From positions 1 through 64,000 of the forward strand of contig JBBCGI010000001.1 of NCBI GenBank assembly GCA_037200975.1: a stretch of 64,000 bases of DNA, written 5' to 3'. Below are positions 44,082 through 55,641 of the stretch, piece after piece. The position numbers were made by a program, and so were the translations under genes. This stretch comes from Pseudomonadota bacterium (GTDB lineage: Bacteria; Pseudomonadota; Gammaproteobacteria; Steroidobacterales; Steroidobacteraceae). The notes below the pieces were generated by a model, which was not told the DNA's origin, did not search any database, and saw only the letters and a program-made list of their open reading frames with translations. Numbering within the stretch: the first letter of the stretch is position 1; each line of letters opens with the position of its first letter.

Positions 44082-45255
44082 CTAGAAGATCTCGAACAAT
44101 CCGGCAGCGCCCATGCCGCCGCCGATACACATCGTCACCACGGCGAGTTTCGCGCCGCGCCGCTTGCCTTCGATCAACGCGTGGCCGGTCAGGCGCGCGC
44201 CCGTCATGCCATAAGGATGGCCCACGGCAATCGCACCGCCGTTGACGTTGAGACGGTCGTCGGGAATGCCGAGCTTGTCGCGGCAGTAGATTACCTGCAC
44301 GGCGAACGCCTCGTTGAGCTCCCACAGGTCGATGTCGGAGATCTTCTTGCCGGTGCGTTCGAGTAGTTTGGGGATCGCGAACACGGGGCCGATGCCCATC
44401 TCGTCGGGTTCACAACCGGCCACCGCGAAACCGCGGAAGGCGCCCAGGGCCTTGAGCCCCAGCTGTTCGGCGCGGCGCGCACTCATCACGACACAGGCCG
44501 AAGCGCCGTCGGAAAACTGGCTGGCATTACCCGCCGCGATGACGCCGCCCGGCGTTGCCGCGCGGATCTTCGCGACCGCTTCGTAGTTGGTATCGGGCCG
44601 GATGCCCTCGTCCGCGCTGACGGTAACCTTGCGGGTCATGAGCCGGCCCGTATCGGCATCGGCGGCGCCCATCGTGACTTCGATCGGCGCGATCTCGGCG
44701 GTGAATTTACCGGCGGCGAGCGCTGCGGCCGCGCGCAGCTGGCTCTGCACGCCGTATCGATCCTGCGCTTCGCGCGGAATCGCATACCGTTTCGCCACCG
44801 TCTCCGCGGTCTGCAGCATGTTCCAGTAGATCTCGGGCTTGTGCTCCTCGAGCCACGCCTCTTTCGCCATGTAGTAGTTGGTGCGGTCGTTCTGCGTGTT
44901 CGAGATCGATTCGACGCCGCCCGCCACGTACACCTCGCCCTCGCCCGCCGCGATTCGTTGCGCGGCCAGCGCGATGGTCTGCAAACCAGACGAACAGTAT
45001 CGATTCACCGTCATGCCCGACGTCGTGACCGGGCAGCCGGCGCGCAAGGCGATCTGGCGTGCGATATTGAATCCGGTGGCGCCCTCTGGATTGGCGCAGC
45101 CGAACACCACATCTTCGACGCTCGCGGCATCGATGCCCGCGCGTTCGATGGCGGCCCGGACGGCGTGACCGCCCAGCGTCGCGCCATGCGTGAGATTGAA
45201 TGCGCCGCGCCAGGATTTGGCGAGCGGCGTGCGCGCGGTGGAAACGATGACGGCA

Positions 45256-45263
<8 letters not shown>
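44082..45263 (-). CDS. Acetyl-CoA C-acyltransferase (thiolase)
   Basis: 393 residues from GTG 45263 with AGGAG upstream. Thiolase active-site residues: Cys90 ([15 protein letters not shown]), His in [17 protein letters not shown] and Cys in [14 protein letters not shown]. It cleaves 3-ketoacyl-CoA to acetyl-CoA and a shortened acyl-CoA. The gene overlaps the FadB-like gene upstream by 8 bases, so the pair makes a complete beta-oxidation set. The FadA/FadI or PhaA type cannot be settled by eye, but the partner supports beta-oxidation. Confidence 0.95.
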
Positions 45264-47400
<2,137 letters not shown>

Positions 47401-47483
47401 GGACCGATCATAGGCATGCCCGCGAGCGCGCGTCGATCAGGCAACTCCCATTCCGCCGGAAATGGATGGCCGCTGACTGGCCT

Positions 47484-48890
47484 TCAGATTCTGACCCGCC
47501 GCCACGCGCCGCGATGCCAGCGCCAGAACATGCTCAAGCCTAACAAGATGACGTAGCTCATCAGCGCGAGCCACCCGCCCTTCGCGCCAAGCCCGAATTG
47601 CGGCAGGCCGTCGAGCCAGTCGGCGCCCGGTGCGAATATCAAGGTGTGCGCCAGCGGCACGAAGAAGAACCACGACAACACCAGCGCGGTAGCCGCGGGT
47701 ACACGGGTGTCGCCGGCGCCGCGCAGGCAGAAGCTCGCGCCGCAGTAGAGGCCATCGAAAATCTGGTACGCCGCGGCGGGCCACAACAACAGCAACCCGA
47801 GCGCCACGACGTCGGCCGCCGCCGGCCCGCCCGCGCTCACGAACAGCGGCAGCAGCCACGGTCCGACTACCAGCAAGACGACCGCGCTGAATGCCATGAA
47901 CCCCGCGCAGAGCGTGATGACGACATTCCCCATGCGGTTCGCCCAGTCGCGGTTGCCCGCGCCGATCGATTGACCGACCAGCGTCGTGCCCGCGAGCGCA
48001 ATGCCGATCGTCGGCAGGTACGCCATCGAGGTGAGCGCCATGACGATCTGCGTGGCCGCAGCGCCGACGGCGCTGGTCTGCGCGATCATCATCTGCGAGA
48101 GCGCGAGGCCCAGCACGTCGGCGCCATACATCACGCCGATCGGCATGCCCACCATGAGCTGGGCGCGAATGACGGGCCAATGGGGCCGCCACATGAGCTT
48201 CGAACGGTACAAACGCCCGATTTCGCCGCGCAGGAACAGCACCAGCGCCAGCGCGCTGCCGACCAGCTGCGCGAAATTCGTGGCCCACGCCGAGCCTTTC
48301 ATGCCGAGCCCGAGGCCGAAGATGAAAAACTGGTTGGCAGCCGCGTTGACGACGGTCGTCGTCACCACGATCGCCATCGTGAAACGGATCGCCGAGATGC
48401 CGTTGAAAAAGCCCATCGCGGCCCAGGCCATCGAGCCGAGGAACGCGCCACCCATGCGCGGCATCCAGTATTCGAGCGCCAGCTGCTCGATGTGCGGTTC
48501 GAGCCCGAACGGATGCACGACCCACGGTCCGGCGAATGCCAGCGCCAGAAAGAGCGGCACGAGTGCCAGCGATGCCCACAGCGCATTCCACAACGCCCGC
48601 GACGCGTGCGCCCTGCGCCGGCTGCCGTACGCCTGCGCGACGAAGGTCTGCACCGCGAGGCCCACGCCGCCGAACAACAGGATGGCGCAGGTCATGATCC
48701 AGTAGATAGCACCCATGGCGGCCACCGCGTCGGTGGACAGCCGGCCGATGAACCACAGGTCGGTGAGATTGAGCAGCGCCTGCACCGCGTTAGTCGCCAT
48801 GAGCGGCGCGGCCAGTTTGAGGATTTCGCGCAGGTCGACATGCGGCTTGCCGCCGGCATCGAGGCGTTGCGCCGGGAGCGACCCGGCCAT
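47484..48890 (-). CDS. MATE-family efflux transporter
   Basis: 468 residues from ATG 48890, twelve predicted membrane helices in two halves. LAAPLMATNAVQALLNLTDLWFIGRLS is the MATE N-terminal helix pattern; the second half has a matching AGTTLVGQSIGAGN and YCGASFCLRGAGDTRVP. Cation-coupled exporter of organic cations or drugs. It lies 11 bases downstream of the nucleotide-type transporter gene. Substrate not predictable from sequence. Confidence 0.93.
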   Translation of the reverse strand: MAGSLPAQRLDAGGKPHVDLREILKLAAPLMATNAVQALLNLTDLWFIGRLSTDAVAAMGAIYWIMTCAILLFGGVGLAVQTFVAQAYGSRRRAHASRALWNALWASLALVPLFLALAFAGPWVVHPFGLEPHIEQLALEYWMPRMGGAFLGSMAWAAMGFFNGISAIRFTMAIVVTTTVVNAAANQFFIFGLGLGMKGSAWATNFAQLVGSALALVLFLRGEIGRLYRSKLMWRPHWPVIRAQLMVGMPIGVMYGADVLGLALSQMMIAQTSAVGAAATQIVMALTSMAYLPTIGIALAGTTLVGQSIGAGNRDWANRMGNVVITLCAGFMAFSAVVLLVVGPWLLPLFVSAGGPAAADVVALGLLLLWPAAAYQIFDGLYCGASFCLRGAGDTRVPAATALVLSWFFFVPLAHTLIFAPGADWLDGLPQFGLGAKGGWLALMSYVILLGLSMFWRWHRGAWRRVRI

Positions 48891-48901
48891 CGGCGGCGCG
48901 T

Positions 48902-50182
48902 TCAACTGGCGGCTCCGCCTGCGGCGTCTTCGCCCCGCTGCCGCGACTCGAACGCCTTGCCGAGGCTGACGGTCGCACCCAGCAACACGATGCACAGGCC
49001 GGCGCACAGCCACGAGATGCCGACCAGCCCGATCGCGGCGATCAGCACGTACAACCATTGTGCGGCGGCATCGGCGCCCCGTTGCAAGACGGTGTCAATC
49101 AGGCTCTTGCTCTTGAACTTGCTCTCGGGGTTCAGCACCGTGAACAACATTTCGCGCGGAGGTTTGCCGAGGCCGTAGTCCGCCGCGCGGCGCAGCACCT
49201 GAGTGGCGAGCAGGACGCTGCCGGCCGGAAACAGCGCCATCGTCACGAAACTGGCGCCGATCAGCACCGGCATCGCCGACAGGGTCGTCGCGAGGCTGCC
49301 GCGACGCGCGAGCCAGGTGACCACCACGGCCTGGAAGAACAACGCCAGGCAGTTCACCGCGAATTCAAGCTTCGCGAACAAGGCGGCGCGATCGGCCACT
49401 TCGCTGTAGGCCGCCGACACGTACTTGCCCTGCTCGTTGTACATGAACGCGCCGATGGTCTGGCCGGCGATGATGATCCCCGCGATGCCCAGTAGATAGG
49501 GAGACCTGACCAGGCGCGCCAGGTCGTCCATGGCGCGGCCACCGACCGGGATCGCCGCGTCCGGCACGGCGTGTCCCTGCGCGGAACGGCGCAATGCGCC
49601 ACGCGCGTGCGACACCATCACCGCGGTACACATGATGAAGGCGCAGGCCGCGAAGATGAGCGGCGTCGGGCCGATCTCGCGCACCAAGGTGTTGACGATG
49701 ATCGGCCCGAGGATGGCGCCGGCGCTGCCGCCCGCGGCTACGTAGCCGTAGAAACGTTTCGCCAGTTCGGGCCGCCACACGTCCGCCATGGCGCTCCAGA
49801 AAACCGAGATCACGTACAGGTTGGCCGAGGTCAATGCGACGAAGTAGCCGAACGCCAGCGTCCGGTCGCGTGGATACCAGTGCAGGCCAAGGCCCAGCGC
49901 GACAAACACGATCACGAACGGAGTGCACACCCACCACAGCAGCTGGCCGCGCGGCGTCCTGCCCACCAGCCACCAGTAGATCGGCAACAAGATCGCCGAG
50001 CACAACAACACGGCCGAGAACAGGATCGAGTTGTATTGCACGCCGACTTCGAGCGCGAGGGCCTCGCGCAGCGGCCGCAGCATGTAGTAGCCGCACAGCA
50101 GGAAGAAGTAACCCGCGGCGGCGATCAGCAATGCACGCCGCTCCTCCCGGCCGACCGGGACCACGGACGCCGCGCCGCTCAC
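48902..50182 (-). CDS. MFS-fold transporter of the Npt1/Npt2 (ATP/ADP translocase-like) type
   Basis: 426 residues with about twelve membrane segments. AAGYFFLLCGYYMLRPLREAL and YPRDRTLAFGYFVALTSANLYVI match the NTP/NDP-exchanger-like family, along with KRFYGYVAAGGSAGAILGP and KFKSKSLIDTVLQRGADA. In obligate intracellular bacteria this family imports ATP; in free-living bacteria the members have no proven substrate. The gene overlaps the MaoC-like gene by 4 bases. Confidence 0.8.
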   Translation of the reverse strand: MSGAASVVPVGREERRALLIAAAGYFFLLCGYYMLRPLREALALEVGVQYNSILFSAVLLCSAILLPIYWWLVGRTPRGQLLWWVCTPFVIVFVALGLGLHWYPRDRTLAFGYFVALTSANLYVISVFWSAMADVWRPELAKRFYGYVAAGGSAGAILGPIIVNTLVREIGPTPLIFAACAFIMCTAVMVSHARGALRRSAQGHAVPDAAIPVGGRAMDDLARLVRSPYLLGIAGIIIAGQTIGAFMYNEQGKYVSAAYSEVADRAALFAKLEFAVNCLALFFQAVVVTWLARRGSLATTLSAMPVLIGASFVTMALFPAGSVLLATQVLRRAADYGLGKPPREMLFTVLNPESKFKSKSLIDTVLQRGADAAAQWLYVLIAAIGLVGISWLCAGLCIVLLGATVSLGKAFESRQRGEDAAGGAAS

Positions 50183-51069
50183 CGCAACGACTTCAGCGTA
50201 CCCGTCAGGTGCGGCTTCTCGCCCTGCGCGTCACGCAGCGCGAAGGCGGTGCCGTTCTCGATGGACCAGCGCTGCAGCATCAGCCAGGCGGGCATGTAGA
50301 CCGGCAGCTTGAAGTTCACCGACAGTTCGCAGCCGCCGTCGAACTGCGCGGAATCGAAGTCCGACGCCAGCCGCGCCAGCGACCACATGCCGTGCGCGAT
50401 GGCCCTCGGGAAACCGAAGGCGCGCGCGGTCAGGTCGCTCATGTGGATGGGATTCACGTCACCGGAGATGAACCCGTAACGCCGCCCCAACCCGGCCGGC
50501 GCGCGAAAGCTGCTCGACCTGATCGCCTGCGCGTCGGGCGGGCCATCGACCCCGCGCGCCACGGTGCTCACCTTTGCGCCCGGCGGCGAACGCCGGCGCG
50601 CGAGGAACGTGCAGGTTTCGTCCCAGCGCGGCTCGCCCCCGACCACGTATTCGGTGTGCAGCTCGAATTCCTGGCCGCGTTCCGTGTCGCGATGTCCTTC
50701 GATCCAGCAACGGATTTCCGCCGGCTCTTCGGCCGACAGCGGCTCGCGCATCGCGATGCGGTTGTGCACGTGCACGAGGCCGAACATCTTCACCGGGAAC
50801 GCCTCGGCGCCGATCATCGCCAGGTGCAGCGGAGTCGCGAGGATGTGTGGATAGGCGATCGGCAGCGTCGCGCCGGTGGCCGCGCCGCAGATCTCCGAAT
50901 ACTGCGCCAGGTGTTTGCGGTCGATGACGACCTTCGCGAGCCGCGCTTCGATGCGCGGCACTTCGGCGCCCTCGGGCACCAGCGCGGGTTTGCGCGACAC
51001 CAGGATCTTCGGATACATCGACCAGACGGCCGGAGCGCGCGCGAATTCGAGCGAATGCCTGGCCTGCAT
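50179..51069 (-). CDS. MaoC-like double hot-dog acyl-CoA dehydratase
   Basis: 296 residues. The C-terminal hot-dog carries the hydratase-2 motif SGDVNPIHMSDLTARAFG followed by AIAHGMW; the N-terminal hot-dog is degenerate but has PHILATPLHLAMIG. Likely an (R)-specific enoyl-CoA hydratase or the dehydratase part of an FAS1-like cycle, on fatty or steroid-type acyl-CoA. It follows ccmI by 23 bases and overlaps the transporter gene, so it may be transcribed with the ccm operon. Confidence 0.83.
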   Translation of the reverse strand: MQARHSLEFARAPAVWSMYPKILVSRKPALVPEGAEVPRIEARLAKVVIDRKHLAQYSEICGAATGATLPIAYPHILATPLHLAMIGAEAFPVKMFGLVHVHNRIAMREPLSAEEPAEIRCWIEGHRDTERGQEFELHTEYVVGGEPRWDETCTFLARRRSPPGAKVSTVARGVDGPPDAQAIRSSSFRAPAGLGRRYGFISGDVNPIHMSDLTARAFGFPRAIAHGMWSLARLASDFDSAQFDGGCELSVNFKLPVYMPAWLMLQRWSIENGTAFALRDAQGEKPHLTGTLKSLR

Positions 51070-51092
51070 GTGGTGGATTCCCGGGAAAGGCG

Positions 51093-52106
51093 TTAGGGCG
51101 AGAGTCGGTCGATGACGATGTTCAATCGTCCGTCCTTGCCAACATGATAACTAACTTGCCCAAAGGGGTCGCCGCTGGTCGCGGTCGGAGTTCCTCCCAG
51201 CGCGACGCGGGCCACTACATCGAGCTGCTGTCCGGCCGAGATCCGGCGCGAGGGCAACATGGCGTTGGCGGCAGTCAGCTCGACGTCCTGCGGAAATTGC
51301 GCCGGCAGACGCGTGGCCGCGAATGGCGGCCCGGGAGCCTTGGGATCGCGTGCCGCGACGAACAACACCGAACCCGGAGGAACCTTGGCCTTAAGTTGCG
51401 GCGCCAGCGTGACACGGACCTGGATACGCGCGCCGTCGTCGGACGCGGGGCCCGCCGCAGCTTCGCTGGCGGGAGCCTGATCGAGCGCGGCGATGCGTTG
51501 CTCGATGATTGCGCGGATGTTGTCCGGCGGATTGAGCGCGAGCATGCGGGTGAAGCGTTCGCGCGCTGCGGCGCTTTCGCCGCGGCTCATTGCCGCGAAC
51601 GCGCTGTAGAACAGCGCCTTCGCATTGCCGGGTTCCAGCGTCAGGGCGCGCTCGAACAAGTGACCCGCCGCGCCGCGGATCGCTTCCGGATCCTGCGCGA
51701 CCAGATTTTCGGCGACGCCCAGCACGGCCTCCGCGCTGTTGCCGCCAGCGATGCGATCGGCGCGTTGATAGGCGCGTACCGCCAGCGGAAATTGCTCGAG
51801 CTCGCCGTAGGAACGGCCGAGCATGAGCCAGCCCGTGAGGTTGTTGGGCTCGATCGCGAGCTCACGCGCCAGCTTGGCCGTCATGGCGGCCGGAGTGTCG
51901 GCCACGGAGTGCGCCGACACCCAGGTGTAGTTGCTGAACGCGGCGTACAACGCGGCGGTGCCTAACAACACGGCACTGGTCACCACGGCGGCGCTCGCAC
52001 CGGCCACGGGCCTGGCGTCTTCGCGACGCCGCACCAGCGGCAGCAGCACCAGCAACGCGGCGCCGGCCGCCAGGGTTCCCGCGATCAGGACGAAGGCGAG
52101 GATCAT
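51093..52106 (-). CDS. ccmI: Cytochrome c maturation protein CcmI
   Basis: 337 residues from ATG 52106, overlapping ccmH by 4 bases. Two N-terminal membrane helices (about 2-24 and 40-60) are followed by TPR repeats (LTGWLMLGRSYGELEQFPLAVRAYQRA) and a C-terminal beta domain (QVRVTLAPQLKAKVPPGSVLFVAARDP). CcmI binds apocytochrome c and hands it to the CcmF/CcmH ligation complex. The C-terminal part matches the periplasmic domain of enterobacterial CcmH. Confidence 0.93.
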   Translation of the reverse strand: MILAFVLIAGTLAAGAALLVLLPLVRRREDARPVAGASAAVVTSAVLLGTAALYAAFSNYTWVSAHSVADTPAAMTAKLARELAIEPNNLTGWLMLGRSYGELEQFPLAVRAYQRADRIAGGNSAEAVLGVAENLVAQDPEAIRGAAGHLFERALTLEPGNAKALFYSAFAAMSRGESAAARERFTRMLALNPPDNIRAIIEQRIAALDQAPASEAAAGPASDDGARIQVRVTLAPQLKAKVPPGSVLFVAARDPKAPGPPFAATRLPAQFPQDVELTAANAMLPSRRISAGQQLDVVARVALGGTPTATSGDPFGQVSYHVGKDGRLNIVIDRLSP

Positions 52107-52555
52107 GGCTTTTCTTCCGGCCCGTCGGCGTCGACCGGGCTGTCGTCGTTGGCGATCATCGCCGATCTGCGCCTCACTACCACGACCGCAACCACGACAC
52201 CGCCGAACAGGACCACCAGCGGCGCGATCCACACCCACGCGGTCCCACCCGACATCGGCGGACGGAACAGGATCACGTTGCCGTAACGCTTGACCATCGT
52301 CGCGCGGATCTCATCGTCGGTCTTGCCGGCGATGATCTGTTCCTTCACGTCTCGCCGCAGCTCCGCGGCGAGGTCCACCGGAGAATCCGCGATGCTGTTG
52401 TTCTGGCACTGCATGCAGCGGAATTCGTGCGTCAGGTCGTCGTAGCGCTGTTGTTGTGCTTCCGTGGGCATCACGGTGATGTCGATCGCGAACGCCTGGG
52501 CCGCGAGTACGCCGAGCGCAATCAGGCTCATCAAACTGCGCAATATCCGGCTCAT
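52103..52555 (-). CDS. ccmH: Cytochrome c maturation protein CcmH (CycL type)
   Basis: 150 residues. Signal peptide (to about residue 23), the thiol motif FRCMQCQNNSIADS (Cys47, Cys50), and a C-terminal membrane helix (about 107-128). It reduces the CXXCH cysteines of apocytochrome c before heme attachment. Overlaps both ccmG and ccmI by 4 bases. Confidence 0.97.
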   Translation of the reverse strand: MSRILRSLMSLIALGVLAAQAFAIDITVMPTEAQQQRYDDLTHEFRCMQCQNNSIADSPVDLAAELRRDVKEQIIAGKTDDEIRATMVKRYGNVILFRPPMSGGTAWVWIAPLVVLFGGVVVAVVVVRRRSAMIANDDSPVDADGPEEKP

Positions 52556-53088
52556 GGCAGCGACGGCCCTCGCGGCAGACGCGACAGGAATTCCCGCTGC
52601 CAGACTTCGGGCGTCATCGGGCCGACATGGCGGTACTGCACACGCCCGGCGGCATCGATGAAGAAAGTTTCCGGTGCGCCATACACGCCGAAGTCGATGG
52701 CGGTACGACCTTCACGATCGATGACCACCGCGTTGTAAGGATTGCCGAGTTGGGTGAGCCATTGTTGCGCGGCTTCGTCTTCATCGCGCCAGTTGAGGCC
52801 GATGAGCGGCAGGCGCGCCTCGCGCGCGATGTCGAGCAACGCGGGATGCTCCTCGCGGCAGGCGATGCACCACGTGCCCCAGACATTGAGCACCCAGGGT
52901 CGGCCGGCCAGGTCCGCCAAACCGAGTTTGCGTGCGGGATCGCCCAGCACCGGCAGTTCGAACGCCGGCGCGGGTTTGCCCAGCAAGGCCGAAGCCATGG
53001 TGCTCTTGTTAGGCGAATGGACCACGCCGATGAACAGCACGGTACCCAGCGCCAGAAATGCCGCCACGGGAATCAGGAACCGGTTCAC
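52552..53088 (-). CDS. ccmG: Thiol:disulfide interchange protein CcmG (DsbE)
   Basis: 178 residues. N-terminal membrane anchor (about 5-24) and periplasmic thioredoxin fold with active site WGTWCIACREEH (Cys74, Cys77) and cis-proline GVYGAPETFFID. It reduces CcmH or apocytochrome c. Overlaps ccmF and ccmH by 4 bases each. Confidence 0.97.
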   Translation of the reverse strand: MNRFLIPVAAFLALGTVLFIGVVHSPNKSTMASALLGKPAPAFELPVLGDPARKLGLADLAGRPWVLNVWGTWCIACREEHPALLDIAREARLPLIGLNWRDEDEAAQQWLTQLGNPYNAVVIDREGRTAIDFGVYGAPETFFIDAAGRVQYRHVGPMTPEVWQREFLSRLPRGPSLP

Positions 53089-55043
53089 GAAGCCCGCGCT
53101 CCGGCCGCCGCGGCCGCGCTGGCCTCGGTGGCCGCCACCTTCGTCTTGTACCGCCGGTCGCTGGCCGCGAGCAGGCCGCCGAGCGCCATCAGCCCGGCCG
53201 CGAGCCAGACGTAGTCGATGAGCGGACGAATCTGGGCGCGCACGCTCCAGCGTCCGCCGCCCAGGTCATCGCCCAGTGCCGCGAACAGGTCCATGTTCCA
53301 GCGGCTATGGATCCCCGCCTCGGTCATGGTCGAACGCTGCACCCAGTAGTTGCGTTTCTCGGGATGCAGCACGGCGATGGGCTGGCCGTCGCGCAGCACC
53401 GTCACCACCGCGCGCACGCCATCGTAGTTAGGCCCTTCGAGCGGCTCGATGCTGTCGAACCGGTAGGCGTAACGTCCGAGCGATACGGACTCACCCTGCG
53501 CCAGGGCGACATCGCGCTCGATGGTGTAGGTCTCGACGGCGGAGATCGCGATGACACATACGCCGAGACCGATGTGCGCCAGCGTCATGCCGAGGATGGC
53601 GCGCGACAGCGTGAGCCGGCGGCGCAGCCGGTCGATCGGATCGAACAGCGACGACACGATGACCCACACGCCGAGCACCACGCCAAAGGGTGTCAGCCAT
53701 TTGCCGGGTCCATACGCGGCGAACACGATGAGCAATCCAACCACCAGCGCGATGCCGAAGCCCAGTGTCAGGCGGCTGCGTTGCGTGGCGAGCCTGCCCT
53801 GCTTCCAGCTTGCGTGGATGCCGATGGCCACGAGCGCCAGCAGCGGCAACATCGCCACCGGGAACAGCCGCGTGAACCACGGCGTGCCCACCGAAATCGA
53901 CGGCGCCCCGAAGGCATCGGCGATCAGCGGCGCCAGTGTGCCGATGAATACGATGGCGCCGGCCGCGACCAGCAGCACGTTGTTGTAGAGCAGGAATGCC
54001 TCGCGCGCCCCGCCGTCGAAGCCGGCGGTGGATTTCAACAATGGCGCGCGCCAGGCGTACAGCGACAGCGCGCCGCCGATCACGATGACGAGAAAGGCCA
54101 GGATGAACATGCCGCGCGTCGGATCGGCCGCGAACGAATGCACCGACACCAGCACGCCCGAGCGGACCAGGAACGTGCCTAACAAACTCAACGAGAATGC
54201 CAGGATGGCCAGCAACAACGTCCAGCTCTTGAACAACCCGCGCTTTTCGGTGGCGGCCAGCGAGTGGATGAGCGCGGTGCCGACAAGCCACGGCATGAAC
54301 GATGCGTTCTCCACCGGATCCCAGAACCAGTAACCGCCCCAGCCGAGCTCGTAGTACGCCCACCAGCTGCCGAGCGCGATGCCGACCGACAGGAATGCCC
54401 AGGCCAGCGTCGTCCACGGACGCGTCCAGCGTGCCCAGGTCTGGTCGAGTTTGCCTTCGAGCATGGCGGCGCAGGCGAAGGCGAAGGCCACGGCGAAACC
54501 GACGTAGCCCATGTAGAGAAGCGGCGGGTGGATCGCGAGCGCCGGGTCCTGCAGTACGGGATTCAGATCGCGGCCATCGGCGGGCACCGGCAGGATGCGC
54601 TCGAACGGATTCGACGTGGCCAGCGTGAAGATGAGAAACCCGAGGCTCACGAAGCCGAGCACGCCCATCACGCGGCTCGCGAAGGTCGTCGGCAGATGCC
54701 GGCTGAACACCGCCACGGCCAATGTCCACACCGAAAGAATCCACGCCCACAGCAACAGCGAGCCTTCGTGTGCGCCCCACAACGCGGCGACCCGATAAAA
54801 CGTCGGCAACGCCGAGTTGGAATTGCTGGCGACGTACAGCACCGAGAAATCGAACGTCACGAACGCGTACACCATCGCGGCAATGGCGGTGCTGATCAGC
54901 ACGAACTGCCCGGCGACCGCCGGACGCACCACCGCCTGCCAGCGTTCATCGCGCCGCGCCGCGCCGACCAGGCCGAAAAAAGTCTGCACGCCGCTCAACA
55001 CCAGCGCGAGGATCAGCGCGAATTGGCCGAGTTCGGGAATCAT
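53085..55043 (-). CDS. ccmF: Cytochrome c heme lyase CcmF
   Basis: 652 residues, about 15 membrane helices. The WWD heme-handling motif is WGGYWFWDPVENASFMPWLV; further signatures are LPVPADGRDLNPVLQDPALA and HPPLLYMGYVGF. With CcmH and CcmI it attaches heme from holo-CcmE to apocytochrome c in the periplasm. Overlaps ccmE and ccmG by 4 bases each. Confidence 0.98.
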   Translation of the reverse strand: MIPELGQFALILALVLSGVQTFFGLVGAARRDERWQAVVRPAVAGQFVLISTAIAAMVYAFVTFDFSVLYVASNSNSALPTFYRVAALWGAHEGSLLLWAWILSVWTLAVAVFSRHLPTTFASRVMGVLGFVSLGFLIFTLATSNPFERILPVPADGRDLNPVLQDPALAIHPPLLYMGYVGFAVAFAFACAAMLEGKLDQTWARWTRPWTTLAWAFLSVGIALGSWWAYYELGWGGYWFWDPVENASFMPWLVGTALIHSLAATEKRGLFKSWTLLLAILAFSLSLLGTFLVRSGVLVSVHSFAADPTRGMFILAFLVIVIGGALSLYAWRAPLLKSTAGFDGGAREAFLLYNNVLLVAAGAIVFIGTLAPLIADAFGAPSISVGTPWFTRLFPVAMLPLLALVAIGIHASWKQGRLATQRSRLTLGFGIALVVGLLIVFAAYGPGKWLTPFGVVLGVWVIVSSLFDPIDRLRRRLTLSRAILGMTLAHIGLGVCVIAISAVETYTIERDVALAQGESVSLGRYAYRFDSIEPLEGPNYDGVRAVVTVLRDGQPIAVLHPEKRNYWVQRSTMTEAGIHSRWNMDLFAALGDDLGGGRWSVRAQIRPLIDYVWLAAGLMALGGLLAASDRRYKTKVAATEASAAAAAGARAS

Positions 55044-55489
55044 GTCGCCCCCGGTGTCGCTTCGGGCGGCGGCGGATTGTCCTTGAGGGAACGCGCCACT
55101 TCGGGCGGCATATATTTCTCATCGTGTTTGGCCAGCACTTCGTCGGCGACGAACACGCCGGCCTGCATCGTTCCGTGCGCGACCACACCCTGCCCGTCGC
55201 GGAACAGATCCGGCAGAATCTTCGAATACGTCACCGGCACGGTGTGCTTGTAGTCCGTGACGAGGAAATGCACGTCAAGCGTGCCCGGCGTCTTTTCGAT
55301 GCTGCCCTTGACCACCATGCCGCCGAGGCGGAAACGCTCGCCGGCCGGCACTTCCCCGGCGGCGACCTGCGAAGGATCGAAGAAGAACATCACGTTGGCG
55401 CGGAAGGCCTGCATGGCAAGAAACGCGGCAAGGCCGACGCCCGCAACGATGCAGGCGACGACCACCATGCGTTTGTGGCGCGCCATCAT
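55040..55489 (-). CDS. ccmE: Periplasmic heme chaperone CcmE
   Basis: 149 residues from ATG 55489 (a second ATG follows directly). One membrane anchor (about 8-28) and a beta-barrel domain. The heme-binding histidine is His122 in VLAKHDEKYMPPEV, with Tyr126 as axial ligand. It receives heme from CcmC with CcmAB-driven release. The ATGATG start overlaps the ccmD TGA. Confidence 0.97.
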   Translation of the reverse strand: MMARHKRMVVVACIVAGVGLAAFLAMQAFRANVMFFFDPSQVAAGEVPAGERFRLGGMVVKGSIEKTPGTLDVHFLVTDYKHTVPVTYSKILPDLFRDGQGVVAHGTMQAGVFVADEVLAKHDEKYMPPEVARSLKDNPPPPEATPGAT

Positions 55490-55641
55490 GGGGCCATCTC
55501 CAGCCGCCGCCGCGCCTGCTGCTTCGCGCTCGCGAGCGCGCGCAGCGCCAGCACGAGATTCAGGACGACGATCCCGAAGCCGATCGCGAACGACGGCCAC
55601 AGGTACTTGCCGTAACCGCTCATCGCGAAGAATTCGCTCAT
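55486..55641 (-). CDS. ccmD: Heme exporter protein CcmD
   Basis: 51 residues: MSEFFAMSGYGKYLWPSFA, one membrane helix, and a basic cytoplasmic tail (AKQQARRRLEMAP). CcmD is a small membrane protein that helps release holo-CcmE from CcmABC. Overlaps ccmC and ccmE by 4 bases each. Confidence 0.95.
   Translation of the reverse strand: MSEFFAMSGYGKYLWPSFAIGFGIVVLNLVLALRALASAKQQARRRLEMAP

Noticed and set aside
53058-54182. 374-codon + strand frame opposite ccmF
   Set aside because: Composition is dominated by Arg, His, Gln and Asp, typical of antisense frames in GC-rich genes, and the - strand gene is certain.
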